DNA of 64,000 nt, from NCBI RefSeq assembly GCF_003425985.1, contig NZ_CP022985.1, positions 4,014,001 to 4,078,000 on the forward strand, given 5' to 3'. The notes below the pieces were generated by a model. It was not told the origin of the DNA and searched no databases. It saw only the letters and a program-made list of their open reading frames with translations. Source of the stretch: Mariniflexile sp. TRM1-10. GTDB taxonomy: Bacteria; Bacteroidota; Bacteroidia; Flavobacteriales; Flavobacteriaceae. Shown piece by piece: positions 54,763 through 63,975 of the stretch. The translations under genes and the position numbers were made by a program. The first letter of the stretch is position 1. The number at the start of each line of letters is the position of its first letter.

Positions 54763-55941
54763 ATGCAAAAAAACACCCCTATTTTTGACAATACCGAAAT
54801 TGCTTTTGCTTTAAAAAGTGATTCTGAATTGGAACGTGCCTATTTTTTGTTCAAAATGATTTCAATAGAGCCTTTAGTTCGAATAGGTACTGCTGCTACA
54901 AATTTTGCCCTAAAAGCGCATTTACCTATTGAAGGATTGATTCGTTCGACGGTATTTGATCATTTTTGTGGGGGCGTCAATGAAGAAGATTGTCTGCCCG
55001 TTATCAATAAGATGTATGAAAAAGGGGTGAGCTCTGTGTTAGACTTTTCGGTTGAGGCTAAAGAAAGTGAAAAGGAGTTTGATTATGCCCGAGATGTTAC
55101 TCTTAAAATTATTGAGTTCTGTAAAGAGATTAAAGCCATTCCCATAGCGGTTTTTAAGCCATCGGGTTTTGGCCGTTTTTATTTATATGAAAAAATAAGC
55201 AAAGGGGATGCCTTGACAACCAAGGAACAAGAGGAGTGGCGTAAGGTTGTGGAGCGGTTTGATGTGGTTTGTAAAAAAGCAAAAGCAAATAACGTCGCCG
55301 TATTAATTGATGCAGAAGAAAGTTGGATACAAGATGCAGTCGATGCCTTAATAACCCAAATGATGGCAAAGTACAATACTGAAAAGCCAATTGTTTTTAA
55401 CACTTTGCAAATGTACAGGCACGATAGATTAGCATTTTTAAGAAGCGAGCATGAAAAAGCGACGATAGGCCATTATTTTCTTGGGTACAAATTAGTACGT
55501 GGTGCCTATATGGAAAAAGAAAATGATAGGGCAGAAGAAATGGGTTACGAATCGCCAATATGTAAAAGTAAAGCTGCTACAGACGACAATTTCAATGCTG
55601 GTTTGAGTTATGTGTTAGACCATATAGATTGCATGTCTTTATTCGCAGGAACGCATAATGAAGTCAGTTCCTATTTACTTATGGATTTGATGGCGGAAAA
55701 AGGGATTGAGAATAACGATCCTAGGGTTTGGTTTGGACAGCTGTATGGAATGAGCGATCATATCAGTTTTAATCTAGCAGATAAAGGATACAACGTGGCT
55801 AAGTATGTGCCGTTTGGTCCAGTAAAAGACGTGATGCCTTACTTAATACGCCGTGCAGAGGAAAACACATCGGTAGCTGGACAAACAGGCAGGGAATTAG
55901 CGCTTTTGGCTAAAGAGAAGAAGAGACGGAGGATCTCGTGA
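54763..55941 (+). CDS. Proline dehydrogenase
   Basis: This monofunctional enzyme of about 392 residues has IFDNTEIAFALKSDSELERAYFLFKMI at the start, VAVLIDAEESWIQDAVD, FNTLQMYRHDR, KLVRGAYMEKEND, FAGTHNEVSSYLLM and the C-terminal signature LIRRAEENTSVAGQTGREL with the Arg pair that binds proline. It oxidises proline to pyrroline-5-carboxylate with FAD. I use the ATG at 54763 because the frame's earlier TTG lies inside the -7 element. Confidence 0.94.
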   Translation: MQKNTPIFDNTEIAFALKSDSELERAYFLFKMISIEPLVRIGTAATNFALKAHLPIEGLIRSTVFDHFCGGVNEEDCLPVINKMYEKGVSSVLDFSVEAKESEKEFDYARDVTLKIIEFCKEIKAIPIAVFKPSGFGRFYLYEKISKGDALTTKEQEEWRKVVERFDVVCKKAKANNVAVLIDAEESWIQDAVDALITQMMAKYNTEKPIVFNTLQMYRHDRLAFLRSEHEKATIGHYFLGYKLVRGAYMEKENDRAEEMGYESPICKSKAATDDNFNAGLSYVLDHIDCMSLFAGTHNEVSSYLLMDLMAEKGIENNDPRVWFGQLYGMSDHISFNLADKGYNVAKYVPFGPVKDVMPYLIRRAEENTSVAGQTGRELALLAKEKKRRRIS

Positions 55942-56130
55942 ATTGTGAAAGGTGAAAGGTGAGACGGTAGTTGATAGTTGGACTTCTTGGATTTTTGATT
56001 AACGATTGACGATTTTTGAATTCTAGACTTATTAAGACTTGTTAGATTTTTAGATTGGCTGTTGACCATACACTAGTATTCTAGATCTTGGTTCTTGGCT
56101 CTTTGTGTACTTTTAACTTCTGTCTTCTGA

Positions 56131-57201
56131 TTACATATAACTTAATAGCAATCGCTTTATTTCTTGAGGAGATAGGTAAGGGTTTATGTCTAGTAATTTA
56201 CTCAAATTGGTATTTTTAAGAGGGTTTTCTTTATTTTGCTTTACCAAGAAAATGTCTTCATGGGCGGTAGCTATTAAGGTTTCATTTTTAGAGATCATGT
56301 CTTCGGTCTGCTTTTCGCCAGGGCGCAACCCTATTATTTTAATTGCTATTTTATCGTGCTTACTTGCATATAAGTCGATAAAGCAATTGGCCAAATCAAT
56401 TAGTTTGATAGGTTCTCCCATATTAAAAGTAAATACACTGCCTTCAGATTTGTTAAACGTGGCAATTTTTAAAATGAGATGGCAGGCTTTATGTTTGTCT
56501 ATAAAATAGCGGGCTACGGTTTTACTGGTAATTGTTAAGGGCAGACCATAATCTATTTGCTTTTTAAAAACCGGTAGCACCGATCCGTTAGATCCTATAA
56601 TATTTCCAAAGCGTGTTATTACAAATTGCGTGTGGCTTTTTTGAGCTAGCTGAATGATGTGGTTTTCTGCAATGTATTTAGTAATACCCATGATGCTGAT
56701 TGGGTTTACGGCTTTATCGGTAGATATAAAGATGAATTTTTTAGCATGATATTTAATAGCTAAATCTGCCAGTAGTTTAGTAGCCAAAATATTCGTTTTA
56801 ACAGCTTCGTATGGATGCGCTTCCATTAAAGGGACGTGTTTATAGGCTGCTGCATGAAAAATGAGTGTAGGTTTATAGGTTTCGAAAAGAAATTCAACGG
56901 ACTCAGCGTCATTTATGTTTAAAAGTAAACAGTCTATTTTTGTTAAGTCTTCGTTTTCAAAAGCTTTGATTAAGTCATAAAGTGGTGATTCAGCAATATC
57001 AATAAGAATTAATTTTTTATAATCGCACGCCAAAATATGTTTAGCAAGTTCGCTACCAATAGACCCCGCGGCTCCTGTAATTAAAATGGTTTCTTCAGAA
57101 AAATCAAAATTTTGAAATACTTTTTTAGTGTCTCCATTTAAATGAATGACGCCAGAATCTTCTATTAATTGTTTTATGTGGTTGTAGGTTTCTGGGGTCA
57201 T
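56131..57201 (-). CDS. Soluble FlaA1/CapD-like UDP-HexNAc 4,6-dehydratase
   Basis: This 356-residue protein corresponds to the catalytic half of the PglF-like enzyme without membrane helices: ETILITGAAGSIGSELAKHIL, HAAAYKHVPLMEAHPYEA, STDKAVNPISIMGITKYIAENH, TRFGNIIGSNGSVLPVF and GLRPGEKQTEDMI. The first roughly 30 residues are a distinctive extension. The catalytic Lys of Y/M-x3-K is present (GITKYIA). It stands alone on its own strand, upstream of no obvious partner, and may supply a second 4-keto sugar or be a duplicate of the pathway gene at 46465. Confidence 0.88.
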   Translation of the reverse strand: MTPETYNHIKQLIEDSGVIHLNGDTKKVFQNFDFSEETILITGAAGSIGSELAKHILACDYKKLILIDIAESPLYDLIKAFENEDLTKIDCLLLNINDAESVEFLFETYKPTLIFHAAAYKHVPLMEAHPYEAVKTNILATKLLADLAIKYHAKKFIFISTDKAVNPISIMGITKYIAENHIIQLAQKSHTQFVITRFGNIIGSNGSVLPVFKKQIDYGLPLTITSKTVARYFIDKHKACHLILKIATFNKSEGSVFTFNMGEPIKLIDLANCFIDLYASKHDKIAIKIIGLRPGEKQTEDMISKNETLIATAHEDIFLVKQNKENPLKNTNLSKLLDINPYLSPQEIKRLLLSYM

Positions 57202-57891
57202 GTATTTGTATTGGGTTAGGTGTTATTTGTACAGGTTAAAGCACAGTTCTAAAGTAGGAATAATAAAGCATTTATACAAGTGGGAATTTGTTGATATAAT
57301 GAACCTTTTTTCCAAGCTTGTCGAAACTATTGTTTGAATCCATGAGAATCGCATAGATTTTCTTATTGCGTATATTTTATTGAATATGCGATTTATAAAC
57401 TGAGCAATACTAGTGTTTGTCATTCTGAGATCTTTGTTAAAGTTTTGTTTACAGAACACGTCAATGGTAGCCTGTCTAAGACGCTTATATAAATTTATTA
57501 ATTGTTTTTTTATTTTTTATTGGCCAATAATAATCTAATGTGCATTTAAACATACTGGGATATTTTACACAATATTGAATTATAGCTTACAAATTGTAGA
57601 TAAACATTGGTCGTAAAATAGCTGTTACATAATTGCTATCTATAATGAGCCTAAAGGCGTCATATCTGTAACTATGTAAAATAGAACCCAAAAGTTCTAT
57701 TCGCTATTTTACTTATAACACATTTGAACTATAATGTTCTGCGTTATGTAACTTGAGCTTTGGTTAAAAGCGAAAGTTGTTACTAGAGTTTCTTTAAAAA
57801 ATTTATTCTAAAAGGTTTCATTACGATGTTAATGGAACACTCTTTATGCGACGACGCAGGAGGGAAGCATAATGTGTTTGGAATGGTGTTG
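57202..57891. other. Spacer with a structured repeat, no gene
   Basis: A family B fragment (CAAGCTTGTCGAAAC) lies near 57315. The structured repeat copy is at 57579-57752. A 78-codon open frame at 57223-57459 has no recognisable protein features and overlaps repeat words, so I do not call it. Confidence 0.6.
57579..57752 (+). repeat. Cloverleaf-like structured repeat, copy 1
   Basis: Perfect 10-bp closing stem GTAAAATAGC (57613-57622) with GCTATTTTAC (57703-57712). Inside, TTACATA (57625-57631) pairs with TATGTAA (57673-57679), ATGA and GCC (57645-57651) pair with GGC and TCAT (57656-57663), and TAGAAC (57682-57687) pairs with GTTCTA (57694-57699). An outer GTTACATAA/TTATGTAAC inverted pair (57624-57632, 57744-57752) offers an alternative fold. 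Same orientation as the copy at 63799. Confidence 0.8.
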
Positions 57892-60800
57892 TCAAGAAAT
57901 TAAGCTAAATGCTTTTTTCTTTGCATTCCTCAAGTTATAGGGTTTAGATTTAGAATTTGTGTGATTATTTATAGAATCATCAATCAATAAATTGATATAG
58001 AACAAGTCAGATTTAGTTTTAATTAATGACTGTTTTATTTTATTCAATATCGCTTGAATTTGGGTAAAATCTTCATCAGTTATAGATAAATTCACTATAA
58101 TAGTTTTATAAAACTCTCGATAATAACTAGATTCAAATTGATCAATTTCTTTATTATAAATCAAATCAAATAGCTCTATCAAATCTTCTTTTTTGTCTAT
58201 GTTATTGAATTTTGAAAAGACAATACCATGAAAAGAATGTGCTAGTCCATTTCGTAAGCTTTTTAAAATAAAAGAGAAAGCATTGGCGTCATTTAATTCT
58301 ATTAATACTTTCAAAGCATCAATCTTAAACCTTTCTTTTTCACTTTCTAAATATTCAATAGCTTTATCTATGCAAAAAGATTTATTAATATCTAGTTTAA
58401 TCATTAAATCTATTGAACTCCAAAACATGTAATTTTCATTATCAACACATAAGTCTTTTAGAATAGAAGTGTCCTTGGTAAATTCAACATATTCCTCAAT
58501 TTTTTTTCTTTCATTATAAATAAAATTTCCATTTAAGAAGTGTTTTCTTATCACACCATAAGTTTGCTCTAATTGATTTGACAAGGCATAATCAATATGT
58601 TTTGACATTGATAGACCAAATAATTTCTTATTCTCTAAATTATTTATTATTTGTTGGTCAAATAATTCTTTATTGTTAATTAATTTAATCAAATAAATAA
58701 AACTTTCATCTAATTCTCCAGATTTGTCAAACTCATAAAATTCGATACTTTTTAACAGAAAGTTTTGTGGTAATTCAAAATTAAATAATTTTTGAAAATA
58801 AAATATAGTTTGAATTCTCTTATAGTTTTGTCCATAATAGAATGAAGTTTCACCAGAAGAATGCACAACATCTTCAAAATTAAATTTATCTGCTTCTGAA
58901 AAAGCCCATTCTTCAATTGTTTTTTTATTGGCTTTATAAATTGTGAATTCTCTATTGTTTTTGTAATACTGTTCTATAATTTGCTGGATTTTCTTTATTA
59001 TTAAAAAATCATCATTTTTAAGGATTTTTTCAATATCTGCATATGAAAATGGAGTAGTGTTACTATTTCTAGAAAAAATCAAACTATCTATTATGCTTAT
59101 TGAAGTATCAATAACATTAGAGTGACCATTTTTATCATACCAATCTCTACGAATCTTATGTAAATCTTTACTGGTAATTGAATCATTATTATTATCAAAT
59201 ACTTCTTTTATTTCTCTTAATAATCTCTTCTCATCAAATAATATATCGAAGTTATCTTGTATGTTTTTTTTGAAATTTTCTTGATATAATTTTGCTTTTT
59301 CATTTGAAAAAACAGCTTCTTTGAAAACAATACCTTTTTCTTCCATTAAGTCATTAAAAATAACAGCTAAATCTCTACTTTTAGAGTTGCCTATATTATT
59401 TCTAAAGTATTCTATTTCCTGATTTGATAATTTTTTTTCTAATAAAACATTAACTAATTCATTGATGTTACTTTCATTAACTAATTCAGAGATAAAGAAT
59501 CTAATTCCATCAATATTGAAATTATTAATCAAGAAATTTAATGCTATACTTTCGGTATCACTTGATTTGATTATCTTCATAAGAAATTGTTTATTCATAT
59601 GAAGGCGAAAATCATCTTTAATTTGCCCTAATATGCCTGTTAAAAAGGTAGTGTCAGATTTAATATAGCCTACACATTTTTCTATTAGTTCATCTTCAAA
59701 ATTATCATAGTATGATACGCTATAATCACTATCAAAATAGTATTGAAAAATTTGAAAGAAGTCTTCAGGTTTTGATAGTCTTAATATCAATTTATTAATT
59801 ATATATCTATTTCCTCTAATAACTTCGTCCTTTTCTTCTCTTTCTTTATAGCCATTAGCCATTAGGAACTCATCTTTTAAAAATCCACCATATTTTTCGA
59901 TATTTTTTTGATCATTAATCAAATATAATAAACTATTGTTCAGTTGTTTATGTGTGCTATCTTTAAATAGGGTATATATTTCTGACATAAGCTCTTGGTC
60001 ACTTTGTGTCAAATTATATTTTTGAATAATTCTTAATATTTCAGATTTAGCTTCAATAGGAAATTCATTTGATTTTAGATTTCGTAATAAAAATATTTTT
60101 AACTTTTCACTATTAAAAGAGGATACAGAAAAGAAGTTTAACAAATTTAATGCTGAATATAATACTCGAATATGGTATTTCTTATAATTTGAAATAATTT
60201 TAATTAAATATTCGAAATTTTCTTCGCAATCACCAAAACTAGCTATTTCATTTACTTCAAATGTCCTTCTTATACTAATCCATAATGTTTTTTTAATACA
60301 TTCTTCTTCAAAATATTCTTGAAAAACGTTAATCCTAATTTCTTTACCCAACCTATCTGTATCAGCTTTAAATAATAATTCTATCTGGTTAGCTTTTATC
60401 CATTTTAATAATTCTTTATAGTCTGGATCATTAACATTCATAATATCCAGTAAAAATGTTAATGAATTAAAAAGAGAAGGGTGGACAGATTGTGTTTCAT
60501 TTATTCTAATAAAATCCAATATTTCATTAAAGTCTCTGTCCATTAAAGACTTTGCAACAAAATACTCTTGAATTTGCCTATGAACAAAACTCCAATAATT
60601 GGTTTCCTCATTCTTAATTATAAATGGGTTTTCAATAAATTCATCATATTCATCACCAATAATTTCATAAAGTTCTTCATCAGATGAGTAATTTTTTTGC
60701 ATTAATTCGTTTACTACAGATAAGAGTTTTAATAATTTAATTGATTTTGGCTTATTAAGCACTGTTCGCTTAATTATTTTTGACTTATGAGTATCAAGAG

Positions 60801-61461
60801 CTTTATCTATATATAGTTCCCATATTTGAGAAATGTTTTGAGGTATGCTTCTATTCTCGTTATAATATTCTGCAAAGAGATTGAGAAAAAATGGGGTGTC
60901 AATGTTTTCAAAAAACTTTTCATCAATATTTTTAATTTCAAACTTCTTTTCTAAAATAGATTTAGCTTGATTAATTGTAATTGATTTTAAAATAAAAGGC
61001 TGAAAACCTGATATTTTTGCTAAATATTTACTGTATATATTAGTTCTACAACTAATTACATATTTAATGTTTCTATTTTTATTCTTTGATATAAAATTTT
61101 CAAATTCAGATATAAAATCCTGAATATCAGCAATCTCATCAAGTCCGTCGAGAACAAAAATTAATTGAGGAAATTTTGTCCAATCGTCATTATTAATTAG
61201 CTGTTCAAAAGTGATATTCTTTCTATAATATTTTAAATTAATGAAGAATGGAATAATACCTGTTTGTTCTTTTTCTTCCCAAAGCATATCAAAAAGAACA
61301 TTTAGTTCGGTAGTTTTACCAACACCTGGATTCCCTAGTAGAATGATTTTAGAAAAAGACATTATAGCAGCCCTTAACGTAATATCGTTTTCATCATTAA
61401 TAAATGAAGTTATATCCGTGCCGTCGTATTTAGTAATGTATCTTTTTTCGTAAAATTCCAT
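57892..61461 (-). CDS. Large NACHT-domain NTPase (STAND, bNACHT-like)
   Basis: This 1189-residue protein has a short N-terminal extension of about 35 residues and then a NACHT domain: IILLGNPGVGKTTELNVLF (Walker A, residues 43-50), LIFVLDGLDEIAD (Walker B, residues 100-112) and YVISCRTNIYSKYL. A winged-helix-like and helical region follows (around 200-330, ending VHRQIQEYFVAKSLM). About 850 residues of alpha-helical, AT-rich, Lys/Asn/Glu-rich sequence form the presumed sensor. There is no fused N-terminal effector domain. It directly abuts the phosphoesterase gene (TAG then ATG, no spacer). Bacterial NACHT proteins are known anti-phage STAND NTPases; a defence role here is inferred. Confidence 0.85.
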   Translation of the reverse strand: MEFYEKRYITKYDGTDITSFINDENDITLRAAIMSFSKIILLGNPGVGKTTELNVLFDMLWEEKEQTGIIPFFINLKYYRKNITFEQLINNDDWTKFPQLIFVLDGLDEIADIQDFISEFENFISKNKNRNIKYVISCRTNIYSKYLAKISGFQPFILKSITINQAKSILEKKFEIKNIDEKFFENIDTPFFLNLFAEYYNENRSIPQNISQIWELYIDKALDTHKSKIIKRTVLNKPKSIKLLKLLSVVNELMQKNYSSDEELYEIIGDEYDEFIENPFIIKNEETNYWSFVHRQIQEYFVAKSLMDRDFNEILDFIRINETQSVHPSLFNSLTFLLDIMNVNDPDYKELLKWIKANQIELLFKADTDRLGKEIRINVFQEYFEEECIKKTLWISIRRTFEVNEIASFGDCEENFEYLIKIISNYKKYHIRVLYSALNLLNFFSVSSFNSEKLKIFLLRNLKSNEFPIEAKSEILRIIQKYNLTQSDQELMSEIYTLFKDSTHKQLNNSLLYLINDQKNIEKYGGFLKDEFLMANGYKEREEKDEVIRGNRYIINKLILRLSKPEDFFQIFQYYFDSDYSVSYYDNFEDELIEKCVGYIKSDTTFLTGILGQIKDDFRLHMNKQFLMKIIKSSDTESIALNFLINNFNIDGIRFFISELVNESNINELVNVLLEKKLSNQEIEYFRNNIGNSKSRDLAVIFNDLMEEKGIVFKEAVFSNEKAKLYQENFKKNIQDNFDILFDEKRLLREIKEVFDNNNDSITSKDLHKIRRDWYDKNGHSNVIDTSISIIDSLIFSRNSNTTPFSYADIEKILKNDDFLIIKKIQQIIEQYYKNNREFTIYKANKKTIEEWAFSEADKFNFEDVVHSSGETSFYYGQNYKRIQTIFYFQKLFNFELPQNFLLKSIEFYEFDKSGELDESFIYLIKLINNKELFDQQIINNLENKKLFGLSMSKHIDYALSNQLEQTYGVIRKHFLNGNFIYNERKKIEEYVEFTKDTSILKDLCVDNENYMFWSSIDLMIKLDINKSFCIDKAIEYLESEKERFKIDALKVLIELNDANAFSFILKSLRNGLAHSFHGIVFSKFNNIDKKEDLIELFDLIYNKEIDQFESSYYREFYKTIIVNLSITDEDFTQIQAILNKIKQSLIKTKSDLFYINLLIDDSINNHTNSKSKPYNLRNAKKKAFSLIS

Positions 61462-62574
61462 CTAGTTTCTTTTAAAATCTTCTACTTTTAGATTTTCATT
61501 ATAATTTGATTTACTTTTTTTGTAGGGAAACTCATATCCATTTCCACTATAAGATGAATTATTATCTATTCCATTTGGGGGAGCAGATTGTGTGTCATAA
61601 ACAAATTGCGGATTATCAAAAACATATTTTCTGTGATGAATTTGACTTATTCTATTAGAAAATAAATCAATATCAATTATTTGATATCCTGGTTGAAATT
61701 TATCGATTTGTTCGTCTGGTTTATTTAATGCTGCTCTTCCTCTAAAGCCAAAACAACTTCCAGCCGGATTAAATATTTTTTCAGATTTTATACTGTGATG
61801 ATGTCCAAATAAAAACAAATCAACATCTTTATTCATTAAAAATTTAACTACTTCGTTCTTTTCTGTAAAATCATCCACGGAATGATGAAAAAGACAAATT
61901 ATTCTATCAAGGTTTAGGTCTTGATTCTGTAGTTTTTGAATTGCCCAATAAAGTTGTTTTGACCCAAAAAAATGATTGTTTAGATTTCCATCATCTAATT
62001 TACATGTTGAACATCTCCAAGAATCATTAATTAAAATGAAACCAACATTTTTGTCAGAATCATCTTTATAGATATATACTGATTCATTATTAGAATATTC
62101 ATAATTTATTGTGTCCTTATGAAAAGTTTCTTCGAATTCTTTAAATAATTTTATTCTTTCATTAGAAAAATTAAAATCTAATTTATTTAACTCTAGTTGT
62201 TGTTTTATGGTATCCTTATTAATTTTTTGTTTCATTGACTTTTCATCAACCCAAAGAATACCATTCTCGTCGATATCATGATTTCCTGGAATAAATAGAA
62301 AATTTTCATTTTGTAATCCAAGAATTGAAGAAATTGGCTTTATAAATACTTCTTCAAAGACTGTATAAGGTGAATTGAATAACTTAAACTCATCCATTTT
62401 GAGTAAAGAATGCCCTCCTTTATCAACCAAATCACCTGTAATAACAATTAAATCAATTTTATTGGTTGAATGAAATTCTGCAAGGTCATTTATAAGTGCT
62501 TCACGATAATTATCATGAAACTCATCATAGTTGTTTTTGGATAAATGTATGTCAGATAGATGAACTATTCTCAT
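61462..62574 (-). CDS. Calcineurin-like metallophosphoesterase
   Basis: This 370-residue protein has the metallophosphoesterase motif set: VHLSDIHLS (D-x-H, residues 8-10), VITGDLVDKGG (GD), FIPGNHDIDE (GNHD at 97-100), CLFHHSVDD and LFLFGHHHS (GHxH). A poorly conserved C-terminal tail of about 100 residues follows. It is the first gene of a two-gene unit whose stop codon touches the start of the NACHT gene. Since the NACHT protein lacks a fused effector, this enzyme may be the effector (nuclease or nucleotide phosphodiesterase) or a regulator; alternatives are a housekeeping MPE or DNA-repair role. Confidence 0.88.
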   Translation of the reverse strand: MRIVHLSDIHLSKNNYDEFHDNYREALINDLAEFHSTNKIDLIVITGDLVDKGGHSLLKMDEFKLFNSPYTVFEEVFIKPISSILGLQNENFLFIPGNHDIDENGILWVDEKSMKQKINKDTIKQQLELNKLDFNFSNERIKLFKEFEETFHKDTINYEYSNNESVYIYKDDSDKNVGFILINDSWRCSTCKLDDGNLNNHFFGSKQLYWAIQKLQNQDLNLDRIICLFHHSVDDFTEKNEVVKFLMNKDVDLFLFGHHHSIKSEKIFNPAGSCFGFRGRAALNKPDEQIDKFQPGYQIIDIDLFSNRISQIHHRKYVFDNPQFVYDTQSAPPNGIDNNSSYSGNGYEFPYKKSKSNYNENLKVEDFKRN

Positions 62575-62870
62575 TTAATTTATTAAAACATAAATATAGA
62601 AAAATGATATTCAATATGGTCACTTGACCTCATAGAATTTTGGTTAAAACAATAGGTGAGAGGAGCGTACATATTTTAGGGGTTTAGTAATACATTTTCT
62701 TAAGTGTTTCAATTATACAATAACTTCAAAAGCAATCTTAATAAGTTACAATGTTTCCTAAAATATAGCGTAACGAACCGTAATTGTTTCCAAAAGTTTA
62801 TGCAGTCTTGATTTTTTTGTTTCTTTTTTTATCAAGAAAAAAAGAAAGGAATATTCAATCCTTAACTTAA
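62575..62870. other. Intergenic region upstream of the phosphoesterase gene
   Basis: About 300 bp without a gene. It holds a weak A/T hairpin at 62819-62848 (TTTCTTTTTTT with AAAAAAAGAAA) that could end transcription of the 151-residue gene on the minus strand; the stem is G+C-poor, so the call is weak. No TAnnTTTG element was found for the phosphoesterase gene. Confidence 0.35.
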
Positions 62871-63326
62871 TCAGTATTTTTTATCTAAAAGATAACAATC
62901 AAATAAAACATCATCGAAAACTCCCTTTTCAAAGACTTGTTCACAAATAGCCAATTTTGTTTCTGAATCAAAATTGGTTTGATTCATTCTTTCGGCTTCC
63001 GCAATGTAATCTACCCACATTCGCAAATCAATTACATCTTGATTCTCGTATAGAATTTTTGCAATTTTCAAATCAGGCTCAGACGCCTTTATTAAAACCG
63101 TCCACTTCTGAAATCCAGCAATCTGTGCAATTACGTGTTGAGCTTTCATTAGAGTCAATTTTTCTTCATCAAGATTGAACTCGTAAATAATTGTACCAAC
63201 ATCAAAATACTTTGGCTCATATTCATATAACAAAACACGATCCACCTTGTCGGAGACAGGTTTTTTGGTTTTAAAATCTCTGTGTAAGTTTTTTGATTGA
63301 AGTTTAAAGAAATCAATAGTATTCAT
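62871..63326 (-). CDS. Hypothetical 151-residue protein upstream of the NACHT module
   Basis: This small, acidic, probably cytoplasmic protein (no signal or membrane segment) reads LKAQ-type helical pattern KAQHVIAQIAGFQKWTVLIKA. That pattern resembles the short helical segment at the N terminus of glyoxalase-related proteins (KAQ...A...G...W), but the match is weak. It is read in the same direction as the MPE and NACHT genes and lies between them and structured repeat copy 2. I do not assign a function. Confidence 0.6.
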   Translation of the reverse strand: MNTIDFFKLQSKNLHRDFKTKKPVSDKVDRVLLYEYEPKYFDVGTIIYEFNLDEEKLTLMKAQHVIAQIAGFQKWTVLIKASEPDLKIAKILYENQDVIDLRMWVDYIAEAERMNQTNFDSETKLAICEQVFEKGVFDDVLFDCYLLDKKY

Positions 63327-63330
63327 AATA

Positions 63331-63352
63331 TAATCCTTTGTTCCAAAGATTA
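63331..63352. promoter_or_regulatory. Imperfect palindrome just upstream of the 151-residue gene
   Basis: TAATCCTTTG and CAAAGATTA form an imperfect 22-bp inverted repeat 5 bp from the start codon. It could be an operator or a leader hairpin; nothing else supports it. Confidence 0.3.
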
Positions 63353-63531
63353 TTATCCAAGAGATTATGCGTTCGTATACTTTTGTCGGATAATAAGCCT
63401 TGAGGGTTTATATTATCAATTATGGTGGATGAAATCTTTGCACGAACGAACAGGCATACCATAAACACCTTTTCAAATTTAAATATTTTTTTTTAATTAT
63501 TTCCAGACAAAATATTTTTTTATTCACAACA

Positions 63532-63630
63532 TTGAACAAGTGCATAGAATTTTATTTTTCTTAAAATTTATGCTCTTGTGGCAAGCTTACGAGAATTGCG
63601 TAGAAAAAAATATAATGCACAATTGTTCAA
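63532..63630. repeat. MITE-like element with terminal inverted repeats and inner hairpin
   Basis: TTGAACAAGTGCAT (63532-63545) and ATGCACAATTGTTCAA (63615-63630) are inverted repeats with a 2-base difference in length. The left arm can alternatively pair with TAAAATTTATGCTCTTGT (63562-63579), giving a long hairpin with ACAAGTGCATAGAATTTTA (63536-63554). Confidence 0.6.
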
Positions 63631-63798
63631 ATACGCTAAAATTTCAATAACAGCAAAAAGGCTAGCTTTTATTTTGGCGTTGGCAAGCGTTGGATAATTA
63701 TTCGCAGATTTTTATTCTTTTAAAATGGAGCTCATGAATGCTTCGCATTTGTGTGTAAAATAAATTGCCAGAGCAATTTGATTTTATAAAACAATATA

Positions 63799-63975
63799 CT
63801 ACATTATAGCTTACGAATGTTTTACAAACTGTTGGTCGTAAAACGGCTGTTACATAAATGCTGACGATATAGACCTAAAGGCGCTATATCTGCATCTATG
63901 TAAAATAGAACAGAAAAAGTTCTATTCACCGTTTTACTCATATATTATATTTGTACTATAATTGATATTATGTAA
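63799..63975 (+). repeat. Cloverleaf-like structured repeat, copy 2
   Basis: Closing stem GTAAAACGG (63838-63846) with CCGTTTTAC (63929-63937). Inner stems are TTACATA (63850-63856) with TATGTAA (63897-63903), GATATAG (63866-63872) with CTATATC (63884-63890), and TAGAAC (63906-63911) with GTTCTA (63919-63924). Relative to copy 1 the closing stem changes at two positions on both strands (TA to CG on one side, matching changes on the other), and the inner hairpin also covaries. Confidence 0.8.

Noticed and set aside
57223..57459. A 78-codon open frame on the minus strand.
   Set aside because: No recognisable protein features; it runs through repeat words near 57315 and has no neighbour context.
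57579..63975. Integron attC sites flanking a gene cassette.
   Set aside because: The GTTACATAA/TTATGTAA ends do not fit GTTRRRY/RYYYAAC, and no integrase gene is visible.
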